Source: Thiohalocapsa sp. PB-PSB1
Lineage (GTDB): Bacteria > Pseudomonadota > Gammaproteobacteria > Chromatiales > Chromatiaceae
Assembly (NCBI GenBank): GCA_016745215.1
Contig: CP050890.1
Coordinates: 3,410,001 to 3,474,000, forward strand
Direction of reading: 5' to 3'
Length of the DNA stretch: 64,000 nt
In this document: positions 47,262 through 57,037 of the stretch, piece by piece
Layout of the letters: each line of letters opens with the position of its first letter
How positions within the stretch are numbered: position 1 is the stretch's first letter
Program-made: the position numbers and the translations under genes
The notes under the pieces: generated by a model
What the model was told of the DNA's origin: nothing
Database searches by the model: none
What the model saw: the letters and a program-made list of their open reading frames with translations, nothing else

Positions 47262-49354
47262 ATGGTGGCGCTGAAAATGGACGGCACGGTGTGGGCCTGG
47301 GGATTTAATCTCTATGGTCAGCTTGGCGATGGTACCGCCCTGGACCGCGCCTCACCGGTCCGGGTTTCAGGTCTTGTCGATGTAACGGCTGTAGCCGCAG
47401 GCGACGGACACAGCGTCGCCTTAACAGACGACGGCACGGTGTGGACATGGGGCAGAAATGACCATGAACAGCTTGGCTACGATACCGGCGCTGCAAGATG
47501 CGGCACCAAGTATATTACTTGCTCGAAGATGCCAAACCCAGTTGCGAATCTGAGCAATATCACCGCGGTCGCCGCGGGAGACAAGCACACGGTCGCCCTT
47601 GGAGACGACGGCAGGGTGTGGGCCTGGGGATATAATTGGAAGGGTCAACTTGGCGATGGCACAACCACAGACAGTCTCATACCGGTAGAGGTTTCAACGC
47701 TTGTCGATGTCGTTGCCATTGCGGCAGGTAGCAACCACAGCATCGCCCTGAAGGATGACGGCACGGTATGGGCCTGGGGAGACAACGACGATGGTCAGCT
47801 CGGCGATGGCACGACCATAGACCGTCCCACCCCGGTAGCAGTTTCAGCGTTTGTCGATGTCGTTGCCATTGCGGCAGGCAGCAACCACAGCATCGCCCTG
47901 AAAAATAACGGCACCGTTTGGGCGTGGGGAGAGAACAAGAGCGGACGTCTTGGCGATGGCACAACCACAAACAGACCCACACCGATCCAGGTATCGGAGC
48001 TTTTCGATGTCATTGCCATTGCTGCAGGAAAATCGCACACCATCGCCCTGAGGGCTGACGGCACCGTTTGGGCGTGGGGAAACAATGGAGATGGTCGGCT
48101 CGGCAATGGCGAGAGCGGGTCATATGAAAAAACGCCTGTCCAGGTTTCGGGTCTCGGCAATATCGTAGCGATAGCCGCAGGAGGCTCATCTACTTTTGCG
48201 CTGAAGGACGACGGCAGTGTATGGGCGTGGGGCAACAATGATGATCGCCAACTGGGAGACTGCACGACCACGGGGCGTACAACACCCGTCCAGGTCACAG
48301 GACCGTACTGTGCTGGCGCGCTTCATTTGGTGCTAAATTTGCAGCTAAAGGATCTCGACGGGGATGGCATTTGGGATGCGCGCGACTGCGGCCCCGCAGA
48401 TCTCGACAGCGATGACGACGGTATCCCGGACGCCGCGGAAGACGTCAACAAAGATGGCATCGTCGACGCGGACGAGACCGACCCTTGCCGACTCGATACC
48501 GATGGGGATGGTATCCCCGATGGCGTGGAGGTGGGGATCGTGGATCCGGTACCGGACCCGGATGGGAATGGCCCGATTGGTGGGACAGCGGGCTGGTTCG
48601 TACCGGACAGCGATCCGGCGACCACCACGAACCCCCGAAGGCAGGACAGCGACCAGGACAGCATCCCCGACGGCGTCGAGGATGGCAATCGCAATGGCCG
48701 TGTGGATGAGTGGGAGTCGGACCCTGGGGATTCCGCGTCCACCCCCGGCGCCGTGGTGCGCCTTGTGCGGGGGTTTAACCTGGTGACACTGCCGGTTGTC
48801 GGTAATCTGTGGGATTGGCTCGAGGTGGCCCTGGGGCAGACATCTAGGATAGATGAAGTGATAATCTATGATCGCCTGCAGGGTCGTTTTGTTACCGTGA
48901 CTTCGGACACGGCGGAAGGCTTCGCTTTGACCGGTAGCGAGGCAGTTGTCGCCTACGCGTCTGAAGACCGGGCTGTCGGCTTTGCCTCCGTGCACTGTGC
49001 TGCGGTGGACCTGCTGGCGGGCCTGAATCTCGGAGGATTTGGCTGTCCACCCCAGGGCTACAGTGCTTATCAGCTTCTGCAGGCTCTCGGTAGTGAGCGG
49101 GCGGCGAGCGTTCGGCGATACTCCCGGCACACCGGTGCGTTCGAGACCGCCGCCATAGCCCCGACCGGCGAGTCCGTGGGTGTGAACTTTGCCATCACGC
49201 CCGGAGAGGGCTACCTTATTCACATGCGGGAGGCTGTCTCGGACTTTCACCCATAAGAAACGGTCACAGAACCCGCGAACGTGGCCTGGCCCGAATGGCA
49301 CTTACTTAAGGGAATATTCCAGGCGGTTCATGGGGGTGACGGTTCCAACCTGAG

Positions 49355-49510
49355 TCATTTCTGCTTCTTCGGATGGCCGTTCAGCCGCACTTGCTCGCGT
49401 GCCTCAGGGCGCGGCTTGGTCATCAGTGGAAACGCCTTGGGCCGGCGTTTGCGCTGCCTGGGCTCGATCCGTCCGGGCCTGAGCCCGACGCGCGGCTTTG
49501 CGATGGTCGG
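49355..49510 (-). pseudogene. C-terminal remnant of an IS4-type transposase
   Basis: GRIEPRQRKRRPKAFPLMTKPRPEAR is the usual C-terminal end of one IS4 subgroup (RPxRxEPRxxKRRPKxxPLLxxPRxxAR). Only some 50 residues are recognisable; the upstream part is lost. Confidence 0.6.
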
Positions 49511-49774
49511 CGTTGTCGATGTGCGTCTGCACGCGGCGGCGTTATCGCGCGGCGGCGGGGGTACGATGCACGGCAGATCGGCTCCGGGGCGGGCTAGGTT
49601 TGTCAATTCCAGCGTACTCCATCCCGGCGTCAACATTCGGTCTACCCAGCAGCCGAAAAATCAACGAGTAAGCGTCTCGCGGAAGCGTCGATCCAGGGGG
49701 TAGACCCATAAGTCTTTGACAAGCCTGAAAACGTCGTTTAGACAACTTGTCATGCAGAGGGATAACATGCGAGC

Positions 49775-50440
49775 ATGATTTTTTTATCCCGCAGGCTTCG
49801 AGCGATGCTGCTGGATATCCCTCCCAAGATCGAGACAAGGTGCGAGGAAGCGTTGGTGAGTGCTGGTGTTGCCGTGAACCTCTGGCCAGATTTCCAGCGT
49901 TGGCTGCGCTACTTCCTCGACTTCTGCCTGAAGCACACACAGTATCCCTGTTTAGAGACCAGCCTGGAGGCGTTCAGCGATACGCTGGAGTCGGAGGGGC
50001 AGGAGCCCTGGAAACGCCGTCAGGCGCTGGATGCGGTGAGACTCTACTGGCGCATGCTGGGAGCGCAAAGCAATCCCTCGAGCGCGGAAACGCCGGCAAC
50101 AGGCGAGACCAAGATTGGCATCCAGGGCACGCGCGCGATAGCGGGCACTGCGGCTGAGACGACATCGATGCCTGGTCCCTCGACAGGGGTTGTCGAGCCT
50201 GTCGCGCCCCCAGCAGAGCTGGACGGTCGGCGAGACGCGGCGCGTTCGGTTGCGCCGGTTGGCGCTCCGGCAAGCAGTCGCAGTGAGCAAGCGCCGGTTC
50301 CGCCGACGTCGCCTGTCCGGAAACTGCCGTGCTCACCAACTCCGGCAAGCTCTCTGCATCCTGCACATGACTCGGGGCGATGTGCGGATCAGTACGACCC
50401 GCATGGAACGGAGCACAGCGAAGGCGTAGCGGAGAGCTAG
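49775..50440 (+). pseudogene. Tyrosine-recombinase N-terminal domain, integron-integrase-like, catalytic part absent
   Basis: The first 95 residues (from about 49805) read IPPKIETRCEEALVSAGV, NLWPDFQRWLRYFLDFCLKH, SLEAFSDTLESEGQEPWKRRQALDAVRLYWRML. This resembles the N-terminal SAM-like domain of integrases annotated as integron integrases in gammaproteobacteria (WLRYYLDFC and QxRQAxxAVxLY pattern). Beyond it the frame is low-complexity, with no catalytic Arg, HxxR or Tyr box. It reads away from the cassette array in the divergent orientation expected of an intI gene, but 12.7 kb of IS-rich DNA separates it from the array. Confidence 0.5.
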
Positions 50441-50686
50441 GCTGTCGAAATCTGCAGTCTCACTAAAACAAGCGCTTCCCGGTTTATGGATGCTTAGTCG
50501 GTGTCGGAATCGGTGTCAAGGTCAACATTAGGGATTGGTATCGAGCTGGCTGCTTTGATCGATGAGCGGATTCGATTCCGATTTCGATAGCGACCCTGAC
50601 ACCGATGAGGCTTCCCCAGTGCGTTCGATGAAGCAATCCAAGCCCCGGAATCGGTTTGGCATCAAAACTCAGGACATTTCGACAGC
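50441..50686. mobile_element. 246-bp MITE-like element with CTAG duplication
   Basis: Inverted ends gctgtcgaaat / atttcgacagc; CTAG on both sides (50437-50440 and 50687-50690). No gene inside; contains palindromic gatttcgat-type segments. Probably a non-autonomous relative of an IS with a CTAG target. Confidence 0.65.
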
Positions 50687-50690
50687 CTAG

Positions 50691-51267
50691 CGGAAAGCGC
50701 GCTGCAACCGCCGCCGACGTTGGCGCAGCACTCGGCTAAGAGCTTACCGCCACACGCGCAAGCGTCCGCTGCGGAGCGCGACTGGCGTGATGTCAACGAA
50801 GGGTCAAACCATTGCAGAACTCCTGACACAGCGAAGTTTTGAATGCGACGATTCGGCCAGAAATATGCCGGAGCAACCATGCACCTAACCACTAAGCTGT
50901 GGGCTTCGAGGCAACAACTCGGCGCGCTCGAGAAACGACTTGGCAGAACGCTCCGTCCAGGCAAGCGTGGTCGGCCCCCTACGCAAAAGGATGACCCGAG
51001 ACAACGAGAGTTGGTGGATGTAAATGGTAAAGTGCCACCGCAATACCTCAAGAGATAGGCTAGGATCAAACCAATCGCAACACAGTTCGACAACAGGATT
51101 AAACGATGCCAGTGAGATGCGTCTTCGTGGAGAGCTTCGTTGTCTTCAAGACCACGATCCTAAACCCCTCCGGTAGGATGATCCGCCATCCGCGCCAGCC
51201 CCAACGCCGATGGTGGAACTGCTTCACGTTCTACCCCAGGTTCCCGCGCCTCGTAAGCGCCGCAGTC
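50691..51267. other. Region without a convincing gene
   Basis: A basic plus-strand frame (50843-51058: Arg/Lys-rich, RPGKRGRPPTQKDDP) and a minus frame 50662-51093 exist, but neither shows a domain and both look like decayed sequence. An in-frame extension of the downstream gene to 51106 is possible but lacks a signal-peptide logic. Confidence 0.4.
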
Positions 51268-52242
51268 ATGACCAGCGCCCTCCTTATCGCCCTCGTCGCC
51301 TTATCGGCCGCGCCGCGATCCTTCGCCGTGGAGCAACCATCGGACATCCCGACCTGGCTGAGGGTCCATGTCGGCGAAAGGGAGGGGCAAATCGCATCAA
51401 CGGTCCTGCTTAGAGCGCGTGCGCTCTACCTACGCAAAGCGGGCGATGGTGCCGTGCGGAACCCTTGTTATTTCGCCATGGACACGACGCGTCCGCACAC
51501 CTCACGCAATGGTGGACCGGGGCGGCGGTTCTTTATCATCTGTGAAGCCGAGCGGTCGTTCCGCGCAGTCTCGTCGGGCCACGGCGGCGGCCGTACACTG
51601 AAAGGCGTCGCGGATTTCAAGAACGGCAGACGATGCGCCAAACACTTCAGCAACGCGTTGGGCTCGAGACTGACGGCCGGCGGCGTGTATTTGACTGGCG
51701 AGACGCGGACATCCTTCAAGGGCTACTACCGCGTCTCCTCGAAACAGAAAACGGCGCTGGTGCGCTCCTTCATTCCCTTCAACGGCGAGGGCGAGACCGC
51801 CAACGCCGAACAACGCGCGATCGGGGGTCATGCGGCGGTCTTGATCAAAGGGGCCTGTCTGCTGCGAGAACCGGACAGCCCTTACGCGAATGACGAGGGT
51901 TACGTTCCCCTAGGAAGGCTGGTGGACTATTCGGGCGGGCGTAGCAGCGGCTGCACCAGCTGGTCGCCGTCGGACGCCCGGGAGATCGTCGAGATCACGG
52001 ATAAGAATCCAACCACCCTGTACATCTATCCCGAGGAAGCCGACATCGACGCCGTGGCGCGAGCAGTCGCGGCCGGCCGATCGCCATCGCGGGCGGGATT
52101 ATACTGGAATGCATCCTGCTTGAAGGAGATCGGCGCTCCCAAATATTGGCCAAAGGAGCGCCTCGGGCCGAGAATAGCGCAATACCGGCGCAACAATCCC
52201 GCCCCCCGGCGCTCTCCAATGCCGCGTTGCCCAAACCAGTGA
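51268..52242 (+). CDS. L,D-transpeptidase-like murein protein (catalytic-domain family)
   Basis: About 324 residues from ATG 51268; longer starts at 51178 or 51106 are possible. Signal peptide TSALLIALVALSAAPRSFA. The domain resembles the murein L,D-transpeptidase catalytic-domain family: FAMDTTRPHTS, SSGHGGGRTLKG, GGVYLTGETRTSFKGYYRV, then GGHAAVLIKGA with the active-site His and GRSSGCTSWSPSDA with the catalytic Cys (S-x-G-C motif). It would cross-link or modify peptidoglycan in the periplasm. The C-terminal 60 residues (YWNASCLKEIGAPKYWPKERLG) are an unusual tail. Confidence 0.78.
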   Translation: MTSALLIALVALSAAPRSFAVEQPSDIPTWLRVHVGEREGQIASTVLLRARALYLRKAGDGAVRNPCYFAMDTTRPHTSRNGGPGRRFFIICEAERSFRAVSSGHGGGRTLKGVADFKNGRRCAKHFSNALGSRLTAGGVYLTGETRTSFKGYYRVSSKQKTALVRSFIPFNGEGETANAEQRAIGGHAAVLIKGACLLREPDSPYANDEGYVPLGRLVDYSGGRSSGCTSWSPSDAREIVEITDKNPTTLYIYPEEADIDAVARAVAAGRSPSRAGLYWNASCLKEIGAPKYWPKERLGPRIAQYRRNNPAPRRSPMPRCPNQ

Positions 52243-52321
52243 TCAAGGGCGAGCCCGCGGCCAAGGGAGCGAGCCAATCATCAATAGATTTCTGGCGGAA
52301 GTGTAAGATTTTCTCAGCGGC

Positions 52322-52543
52322 TTGCGTCAATACAGCAGAAGAGCCCCAAATCGGGGGGCTCCTGAACCTGGAGAAATCCTCACGACCGAAACGCACCACT
52401 GCCAATGCGATAATTGCACCGCCTCCTGCTCGTGCAGCCATCAGAAGCCGAGCCAAGACAAGTGCTGCTGCGGTGAGACCTACACCTGTGGTTCCAGTTG
52501 TCGCTGTGAACCCGCCTGCAACTGTCCGGCTACACGGAATTAA
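52322..52543 (+). CDS. Metallothionein-like Cys-rich small protein
   Basis: The last 53 codons (52382-52543) read THHCQCDNCTASCSCS ... KCCCGETYTCGSSCRCEPACNC: 16 cysteines in 50 residues in C-x-C and CC patterns, like a metallothionein or small copper/zinc-binding protein. The true start is unclear. No ATG is near; the open frame begins at a TTG (52322), and codon 52379 (CTC before ACG ACC) may be a mutated ATG behind a ctggag Shine-Dalgarno. Downstream lies an ECF sigma fragment, and an exported chromate-resistance-like gene follows within 2 kb, which suggests a decayed metal-response locus. Confidence 0.6.
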   Translation: MRQYSRRAPNRGAPEPGEILTTETHHCQCDNCTASCSCSHQKPSQDKCCCGETYTCGSSCRCEPACNCPATRN

Positions 52544-52559
52544 GTCAAGCCCATAATCC

Positions 52560-52800
52560 ATGACCAACCCAGGCGGACGTGAAGCGAAGGCGGAGCGCGT
52601 GGCAAAGGCCCTGCGCGACCACGGCAACGAGCTCGAGGCTTTCGTTCGCGCCCGCGTTCCATCGGCCGACGGGGGCGATGTTCTCCAGACGGCCGCGATA
52701 CGCGCTTTCGAAAAAGCCGAAGCGCTGCAGGATCCGGCACGGGTGCTGCCATGGCGCTATCGTCTGCACCGAAACATCGTGACGGACGTCGGGTCTTGCG
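52560..52800 (+). pseudogene. Truncated ECF sigma factor (region 2 start only)
   Basis: Residues 14-80 (LRDHGNELEAFVRARVPS, DVLQTAAIRAFEKAEALQDP, PWRYRLHRNIVTD) match the start of sigma-70 region 2 of ECF factors. The frame then enters repeat debris (ccggggtcaggttttgcc) and ends at 52880. Region 4 is absent. It starts 17 bp after the metallothionein-like ORF, so they may have been one operon. Confidence 0.6.
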
Positions 52801-53393
52801 ATCCAGTATCGTCGGAATTGCCGGGGTCACAAGTCAAGAGCCGAGGTCAGTGCCGGGGTCAGGTTTTGCCTTTTGTCTGATTTTGGACCTCCCCCGCGCG
52901 CACTGATCGAGATCGATGGTCATTCTGTCAAACCTGGACTCAGGCTCGTCGATTGTCCCCAAACAGCTACTGTAGCAACTCGGGTCGAGCGATGCTGGGC
53001 GTTCGGTGTCGCGTCCACGAGCTCACGCGGCGCGCGATGCGATGCTTGTAAAATACGGCCATCTTCTACACTCGACGGCACCCGGGCCAACCAGATGCCC
53101 CAAAGCGGATCGACCGGCACCGCCGGCTCGGCTTCGGCCTGACAGATCGCTTCGACGACCGCAAAGGTAATGATTGATGACACATGCCCGCAAAACCCCT
53201 CGCGACCCATGCTTCCATGGCGAGTCCTCGCACCATCTTCGCAGCGCGGCAACGCCGATAGCCGCAGCGATGATCAAGGCCCGTAGCGCCGAACATGTGC
53301 TGCTATCGGTGCTTGTCGTGCTCGGCCGATCGCGCTGCTGTACCCGCTCTGGCAGCGGTCCGCAGCGCCGACGCTGGCACAGCGCGCCGAGCG
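52801..53393. other. Decayed region with permease tail
   Basis: Contains ggggtcag-type debris at 52820-52880, then no intact gene. The last 60 bp, in a frame ending at the TGA 53395-53397, read LLYPLWQRSAAPTLAQRAER, which looks like the C-terminus of an ABC permease overlapping the ATPase start (ATGA). Upstream the permease frame is broken. Confidence 0.45.
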
Positions 53394-54095
53394 ATGATCG
53401 AGATCGTCGGGCTCGGCAAGCACTACCGCCGCGGGCAGCCGGTGCTCGACGGGCTCGACCTGACCCTGGCCGACGGCGAATCGGCGGTGCTGCTTGGGGC
53501 CTCCGGCAGCGGCAAGTCAACGCTGCTGCGACTGATCGCCGGGCTGGAGCGACCGGATGCCGGCTCGGTGCGGCTGGCCGGCCGGGTGGTCGCCGATGCA
53601 CGGGGCCGTTGTCTGGCGCCGCGCCGACGCGGGCTGGGGATGCTGTTTCAGGACCTAGCGCTGTGGCCGCATCTGAGCGCGCTGGACAACGTCCGCCTCG
53701 GCTTGCAGGCCGCCCATGGGCGCAATGCCACCGAGCGAGCCATAGCCATGCTGGCCCGGCGCCGTCCGCACCAGCTCTCCGGCGGCCAGCGCCAGCGCCT
53801 GGCCCTGGCCCGGGCCTTGGCGCCGGGGCATCGGCTGTTGCTGCTTGACGAACCCTTCAACAACCTCGACCCGGCCTTGAAGGCGGGGCTGCTCGCGCTG
53901 CTGCGCGAGCGGCTGCGGCGCGATGCCACCGCCCTGCTGCACGTCACCCACCAGCTCGACGAGGCGCTGGCCCTGGGCGGTCGCGTGCTGCTGCTGCGCG
54001 CTGGGCGCATCGGCGCCGAGCTGCAACCCGCGGACCTCGCGGACATGACCCTGGAGACACTCGAACGATGGTATCTCGACGCGGTTACCGCCTGA
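53394..54095 (+). CDS. ABC transporter ATP-binding protein
   Basis: 233 residues. Walker A GASGSGKST near residue 38, Q-loop FQDLALWPH near 88, signature LSGGQRQRLALARAL near 129, Walker B LLLLDEPFNNLDP near 151 and H-loop HVTHQ near 185. It is of the small-substrate importer type (spermidine/Fe/thiamine-like). Its permease partner seems lost upstream (only a tail remains) and no binding protein is present, so function is doubtful. The ChrB-like gene overlaps its 3' end. Confidence 0.88.
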   Translation: MIEIVGLGKHYRRGQPVLDGLDLTLADGESAVLLGASGSGKSTLLRLIAGLERPDAGSVRLAGRVVADARGRCLAPRRRGLGMLFQDLALWPHLSALDNVRLGLQAAHGRNATERAIAMLARRRPHQLSGGQRQRLALARALAPGHRLLLLDEPFNNLDPALKAGLLALLRERLRRDATALLHVTHQLDEALALGGRVLLLRAGRIGAELQPADLADMTLETLERWYLDAVTA

Positions 54096-54619
54096 TCGCC
54101 TGGCTAATGGCGACGACCCTCGCATTGCATGCCGAGGCGCGACCGCCAGGGCAGGGCGGCCCGGACTATGTGACTCGAGACCAGATGGAGCCCGACAAAT
54201 GCGCAAGCATCTGGCTGATCCGCCGCCACATCGCGCCGCACGCCCGCATCCGCCTGGTCCCGCCCGACCAGCCGCTGCCGCCGGGCATCCTGTTCGACAC
54301 CCCGGACGCGCCGATCCGCCGCACCCACGCCCAATCCACCTTCGAGGTCTTGGTCGATCGCCATCGCATAGACGACGCCAAGGTGCGCTGGCTCGCCCGC
54401 ATCATGCACGACATCGAGATCAACACCTGGCAGCGCAAGGCGCTGGCACGCACGCAGCAGATCGAGGCCGAGCTGTGGCGGCTGATCGAGGCTCCGGGCG
54501 ACCTGGGGATGGTCGATCGCTGCGTGCAATGGCTGGACAGGCTGCAAATGCCCGAGGGGGCGGACGCCGGCGTCGGAGGTGGGGGAAACGCAGGGGCACC
54601 GAGGCCAGCCCGCCGATGA
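54068..54619 (+). CDS. Exported ChrB-type chromate-resistance domain protein
   Basis: 183 residues. N-terminal signal (LIAWLMATTLALHAEA) then the ChrB C-terminal domain: DKCASIWLIRRHIAPHARIRLVPP, GILFDTPDAPI, STFEVLVDRHRIDDAKVRWLARIMHDIEI. In chromate operons this domain is fused to, or accompanies, the ChrB regulator; exported stand-alone versions are common near metal genes. It starts 28 bp before the ATPase stop. The Gly-rich C-terminus is low complexity. Confidence 0.75.
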   Translation: MVSRRGYRLIAWLMATTLALHAEARPPGQGGPDYVTRDQMEPDKCASIWLIRRHIAPHARIRLVPPDQPLPPGILFDTPDAPIRRTHAQSTFEVLVDRHRIDDAKVRWLARIMHDIEINTWQRKALARTQQIEAELWRLIEAPGDLGMVDRCVQWLDRLQMPEGADAGVGGGGNAGAPRPARR

Positions 54620-54819
54620 TCGGATGATGGGGTCACAAGGTGCCCAAGGTTCCAACAGCCTGAACGGCTAAGAGACTATCTAGAAAGGGCAGTCTCTAAC
54701 GGGGCAAACCCTGAGGTACCCCCAGAGAATCCGCTGCTTTGACAACGTCTTATACCGCCCAGTCGAGGCTGATACTGCGTAGAATATTCAGCTATTCAAC
54801 CAGACTGAAGTTTGCTTCA

Positions 54820-56105
54820 CCGCAGAGACGCAGAGAAGAGGGATGCATTCGCCTTAGCCTCTCTGCGCACTCTGCGTCTCTGCGGTGAATCTTTACATTC
54901 TTTTCAGACAGCACCCTGTCAGCAAGGCCCTGTGGCTTGTGTCCGATGTGTCGGCGTCGTCGGCCTATTCGCCCGCAAGCGGGCTCCTACGTCGGCCATC
55001 CCCAGCGGCTTGTAGGAGCCCGCTTGCGGGCGACGCGTCGGCTACACGAGCAGCATCGACCACGGAAAAATCGTCCAAATGCCCGGGCCGGTTTGTGGGG
55101 ACACCTCAGGCTCAAACCAGCGGGAAAGGCGCGGTACTCGGGTCCGCGCTCCGCTGGCATGACTTCTCAGGTCGCCCGCAAGCGGGCTCCTACGTCGGCC
55201 GCCCCGGCGGCTTGTAGGAGCCCGCTCGCGGGCGACGCGTCGGCTACACGAGCAGCATCGACCACGGAAAAATCGTCCAAATGCCCGGGCCGGTTTGTGG
55301 GGATACCTCAGGCTCAAACCAGCGGGAAAGGCGCGGTACTCGGGTCCGCGCTCCGCTGGCATGACTTCCCAGGTCGCCCGCAAGCGGGCTCCTACGTCGG
55401 CCGCCACCGGCGGCTTGTAGGAGCCCGCTTGCGGGCGACGTGTCGGCTACACGAGCAGCATCGACCACGGAAAAATCGTCCAAATGCCCGGGCCGGTTTG
55501 TGGGGACACCTCAGGGTCAAACCAGCGGGAAAGGCGCGGTACTCGGGTCCGCGCTCCGCTGGCATGACTTCTCAGGTCGCCCTAAGCGGGCTCCTACGTC
55601 GGCCGCCACCGGCGGCTTGTAGGAGCCCGCTTGCGGGCGACGCGTCGGCTACACGAGCAGCATCGACCACGGAAAAATCGTCCAAATGCCCTGGCCGGTT
55701 TGTGGGGACACCTCAGGCTCAAACCAGCGGGAAAGGCGCGGTACTCGGGTCCGCGCTCCGCTGGCATGACTTCTCAGGTCGCCCGCAAGCGGGCTCCTAC
55801 GTCGGCCGCCCCGGCGGCTTGTAGGAGCCTGCTCGCGGGCGACGTGTCGGCTACACGAGCAGCATCGACCACGGGAAAATCGTCCAAATGCCCTGGCCGG
55901 TTTGTGGGGATACCTCAGGCTCTAACCAGCGGGAAAGGCGCGGCGCTCGGGTCCGCGCTCCGCTGGCATGACTTCTCAGGTCGCCCTAAGCGGGCTCCTA
56001 CGTCGGCCGCCACCGGCGGCTTGTAGGAGCCCGCTTGCGGGCGACGCGTCGGCTACACGAGCAGCATCGACCACGGAAAAATCGTCCAAATGCCCGGGCC
56101 GGGCC
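54820..56105. repeat. Tandem array of a 202/203-bp unit built on a REP doublet
   Basis: About 5.5 units start at 54971, 55174, 55376, 55579 and onward. Each unit has gcccgcaagcgggctcctac, a short GC-rich loop, the inverse gtaggagcccgcttgcgggc, and a conserved spacer of about 140 bp (cgtcggctacacgagcagc... caccgctggcatgacttctcaggtc type). Unit length alternates 203 and 202 because the loop alternates between ggccgccccggcgg and ggccgccaccggcgg. It is preceded by an actctgcgtctctgcgg flank also found at 2.5 and 62.8 kb. Open frames through it are artefacts. Confidence 0.92.
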
Positions 56106-56368
56106 TGGTCTCACGCGGGCAGCATGCCCCACAGATAGGGCACCGGGGAGCGCGTCTTGGAGGCCGGTAATTGATTGATTAAAAGCTTCTATATGAAGTA
56201 ATTTTCGGCCTAGAATGCGTATTTTAGATGGAAAAACATAGCGCTAAGGGAAATGATCGATTCTAAAACCAAGTAAAGGGGCCAAGTAAAGTTGGGCGTC
56301 TTTTTTCCTTTCCTTTCTCCTTCCCTAGCAGCGCGCTGCGCTGAAGATGTTTGTTCCTGAACACATCC

Positions 56369-56956
56369 TTACGTCGACCGCCGGCTCCAATACCCCCGCA
56401 ACCCGAACAGTCCAAGCCCGATGGGTAGCAGCAATAGGCCGCTCGGCACGGGCACGGACACCCTGGCGTCACCGACGACGCCCACCGGGAGGCTGTTGCC
56501 GTCGCCGTCCGACAGAACGATGTCGGTGAGGGTAAGCGGGCTGGTGCCGCGCGACAGCGACGCGAAGCTTGCGCTGGCGAGCACAAACGCGTCCGGCTGG
56601 CCGCTGAAGTCGAGCAGCCAGGATACCTCGCCAAGACCGAGCGCGCCGGTGGCGACGCCGCTGGTGTTGCTCAGATCTTCTTGGCCGAAGACAGAATCGG
56701 TGAGCTGGGTGCCAAGGCTGTAGGACTGAAACTCCAGTATGTTCGGGTCGAAGTTGAGCACCAGATCGAAGCCGGCCAGGTCGGCGTCGTCGAGGCCGGA
56801 GGCGGCGATCTCCACCACCAGGGTCTCACCGGCATGGAAGCCTTCGGTGGAGGGTTCGATGGACAGATCGACCATGGCCTGCGCCTGACTCGTCAGCAGG
56901 GCCAGGCCGGCGAGGGTCGCGAAGGGCATATGGCATTTGGTTTGGGCGTTGTTCAT
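56369..56956 (-). CDS. Cohesin-domain protein with PEP-CTERM-like anchor
   Basis: 195 residues. Signal peptide (ATLAGLALLTSQAQA), then a cohesin-like jelly roll (VDLSIEPSTEGFHAGETLVVEI, DLAGFDLVLNFDPNILEFQ, LASASFASLSRGTSPLTLTDIVLSDGDG), then VPVPSGLLLLPIGLGLFGLRGYWSRR: a Pro-containing motif, a membrane helix and a basic tail, the layout of exosortase (PEP/VPxxx-CTERM) sorting signals. Cohesins bind dockerins. The gene directly upstream on the same strand encodes a dockerin protein. No exosortase gene is in the window. Confidence 0.85.
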   Translation of the reverse strand: MNNAQTKCHMPFATLAGLALLTSQAQAMVDLSIEPSTEGFHAGETLVVEIAASGLDDADLAGFDLVLNFDPNILEFQSYSLGTQLTDSVFGQEDLSNTSGVATGALGLGEVSWLLDFSGQPDAFVLASASFASLSRGTSPLTLTDIVLSDGDGNSLPVGVVGDARVSVPVPSGLLLLPIGLGLFGLRGYWSRRST

Positions 56957-57037
56957 GACGGCAGAGATGCGGCGTTGTAGAGAATCGGGTTGGGACCGGC
57001 GTCGGTGCCGCTCGGCGGGGGCACCGGCGCCGCGGGT

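Larger units (their letters stand above)
41856..49256 (+). pseudogene. Giant secreted RCC1/propeller protein, split by an IS4 element
   Basis: From ATG 41856 the protein has a signal peptide (AIFFFLLISVCPICA). It then reads: a CBM-like jelly-roll domain (NGDFEAQNAAWHRTF ... DIDNVSF), TolB/PD40-type propeller strands (IAFTSNYEAW, DIYAIKPDGTNLRRIS, PSFSPDGKYIVFEKDKDLWIL), a Cys-paired repeat (GIDCGLDC, GWSGACSG), Ca-binding DxDxD loops, seven RCC1 repeats, a second Cys-paired repeat plus Ca loops, seven more RCC1 repeats, long DTDGDGIPDG loops and two C-terminal GFNLVTLP-type modules. The IS4 copy 45856-47261 interrupts it; removing it with one 10-bp duplication joins ANHMVAL to KMDGTVWAWG in frame, total about 1,990 residues. 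Its RCC1, Ca-loop and C-terminal parts parallel the giant protein at 25186-32294. Confidence 0.88.

Noticed and set aside
50662..51093. 143-residue minus-strand ORF
   Set aside because: Cys/Ser-rich translation without a domain, overlapping the MITE end.
54820..56105. CRISPR array
   Set aside because: Repeats are regular, but the 'spacers' are themselves conserved copies and the unit is 202/203 bp. This is a tandem REP-doublet array.
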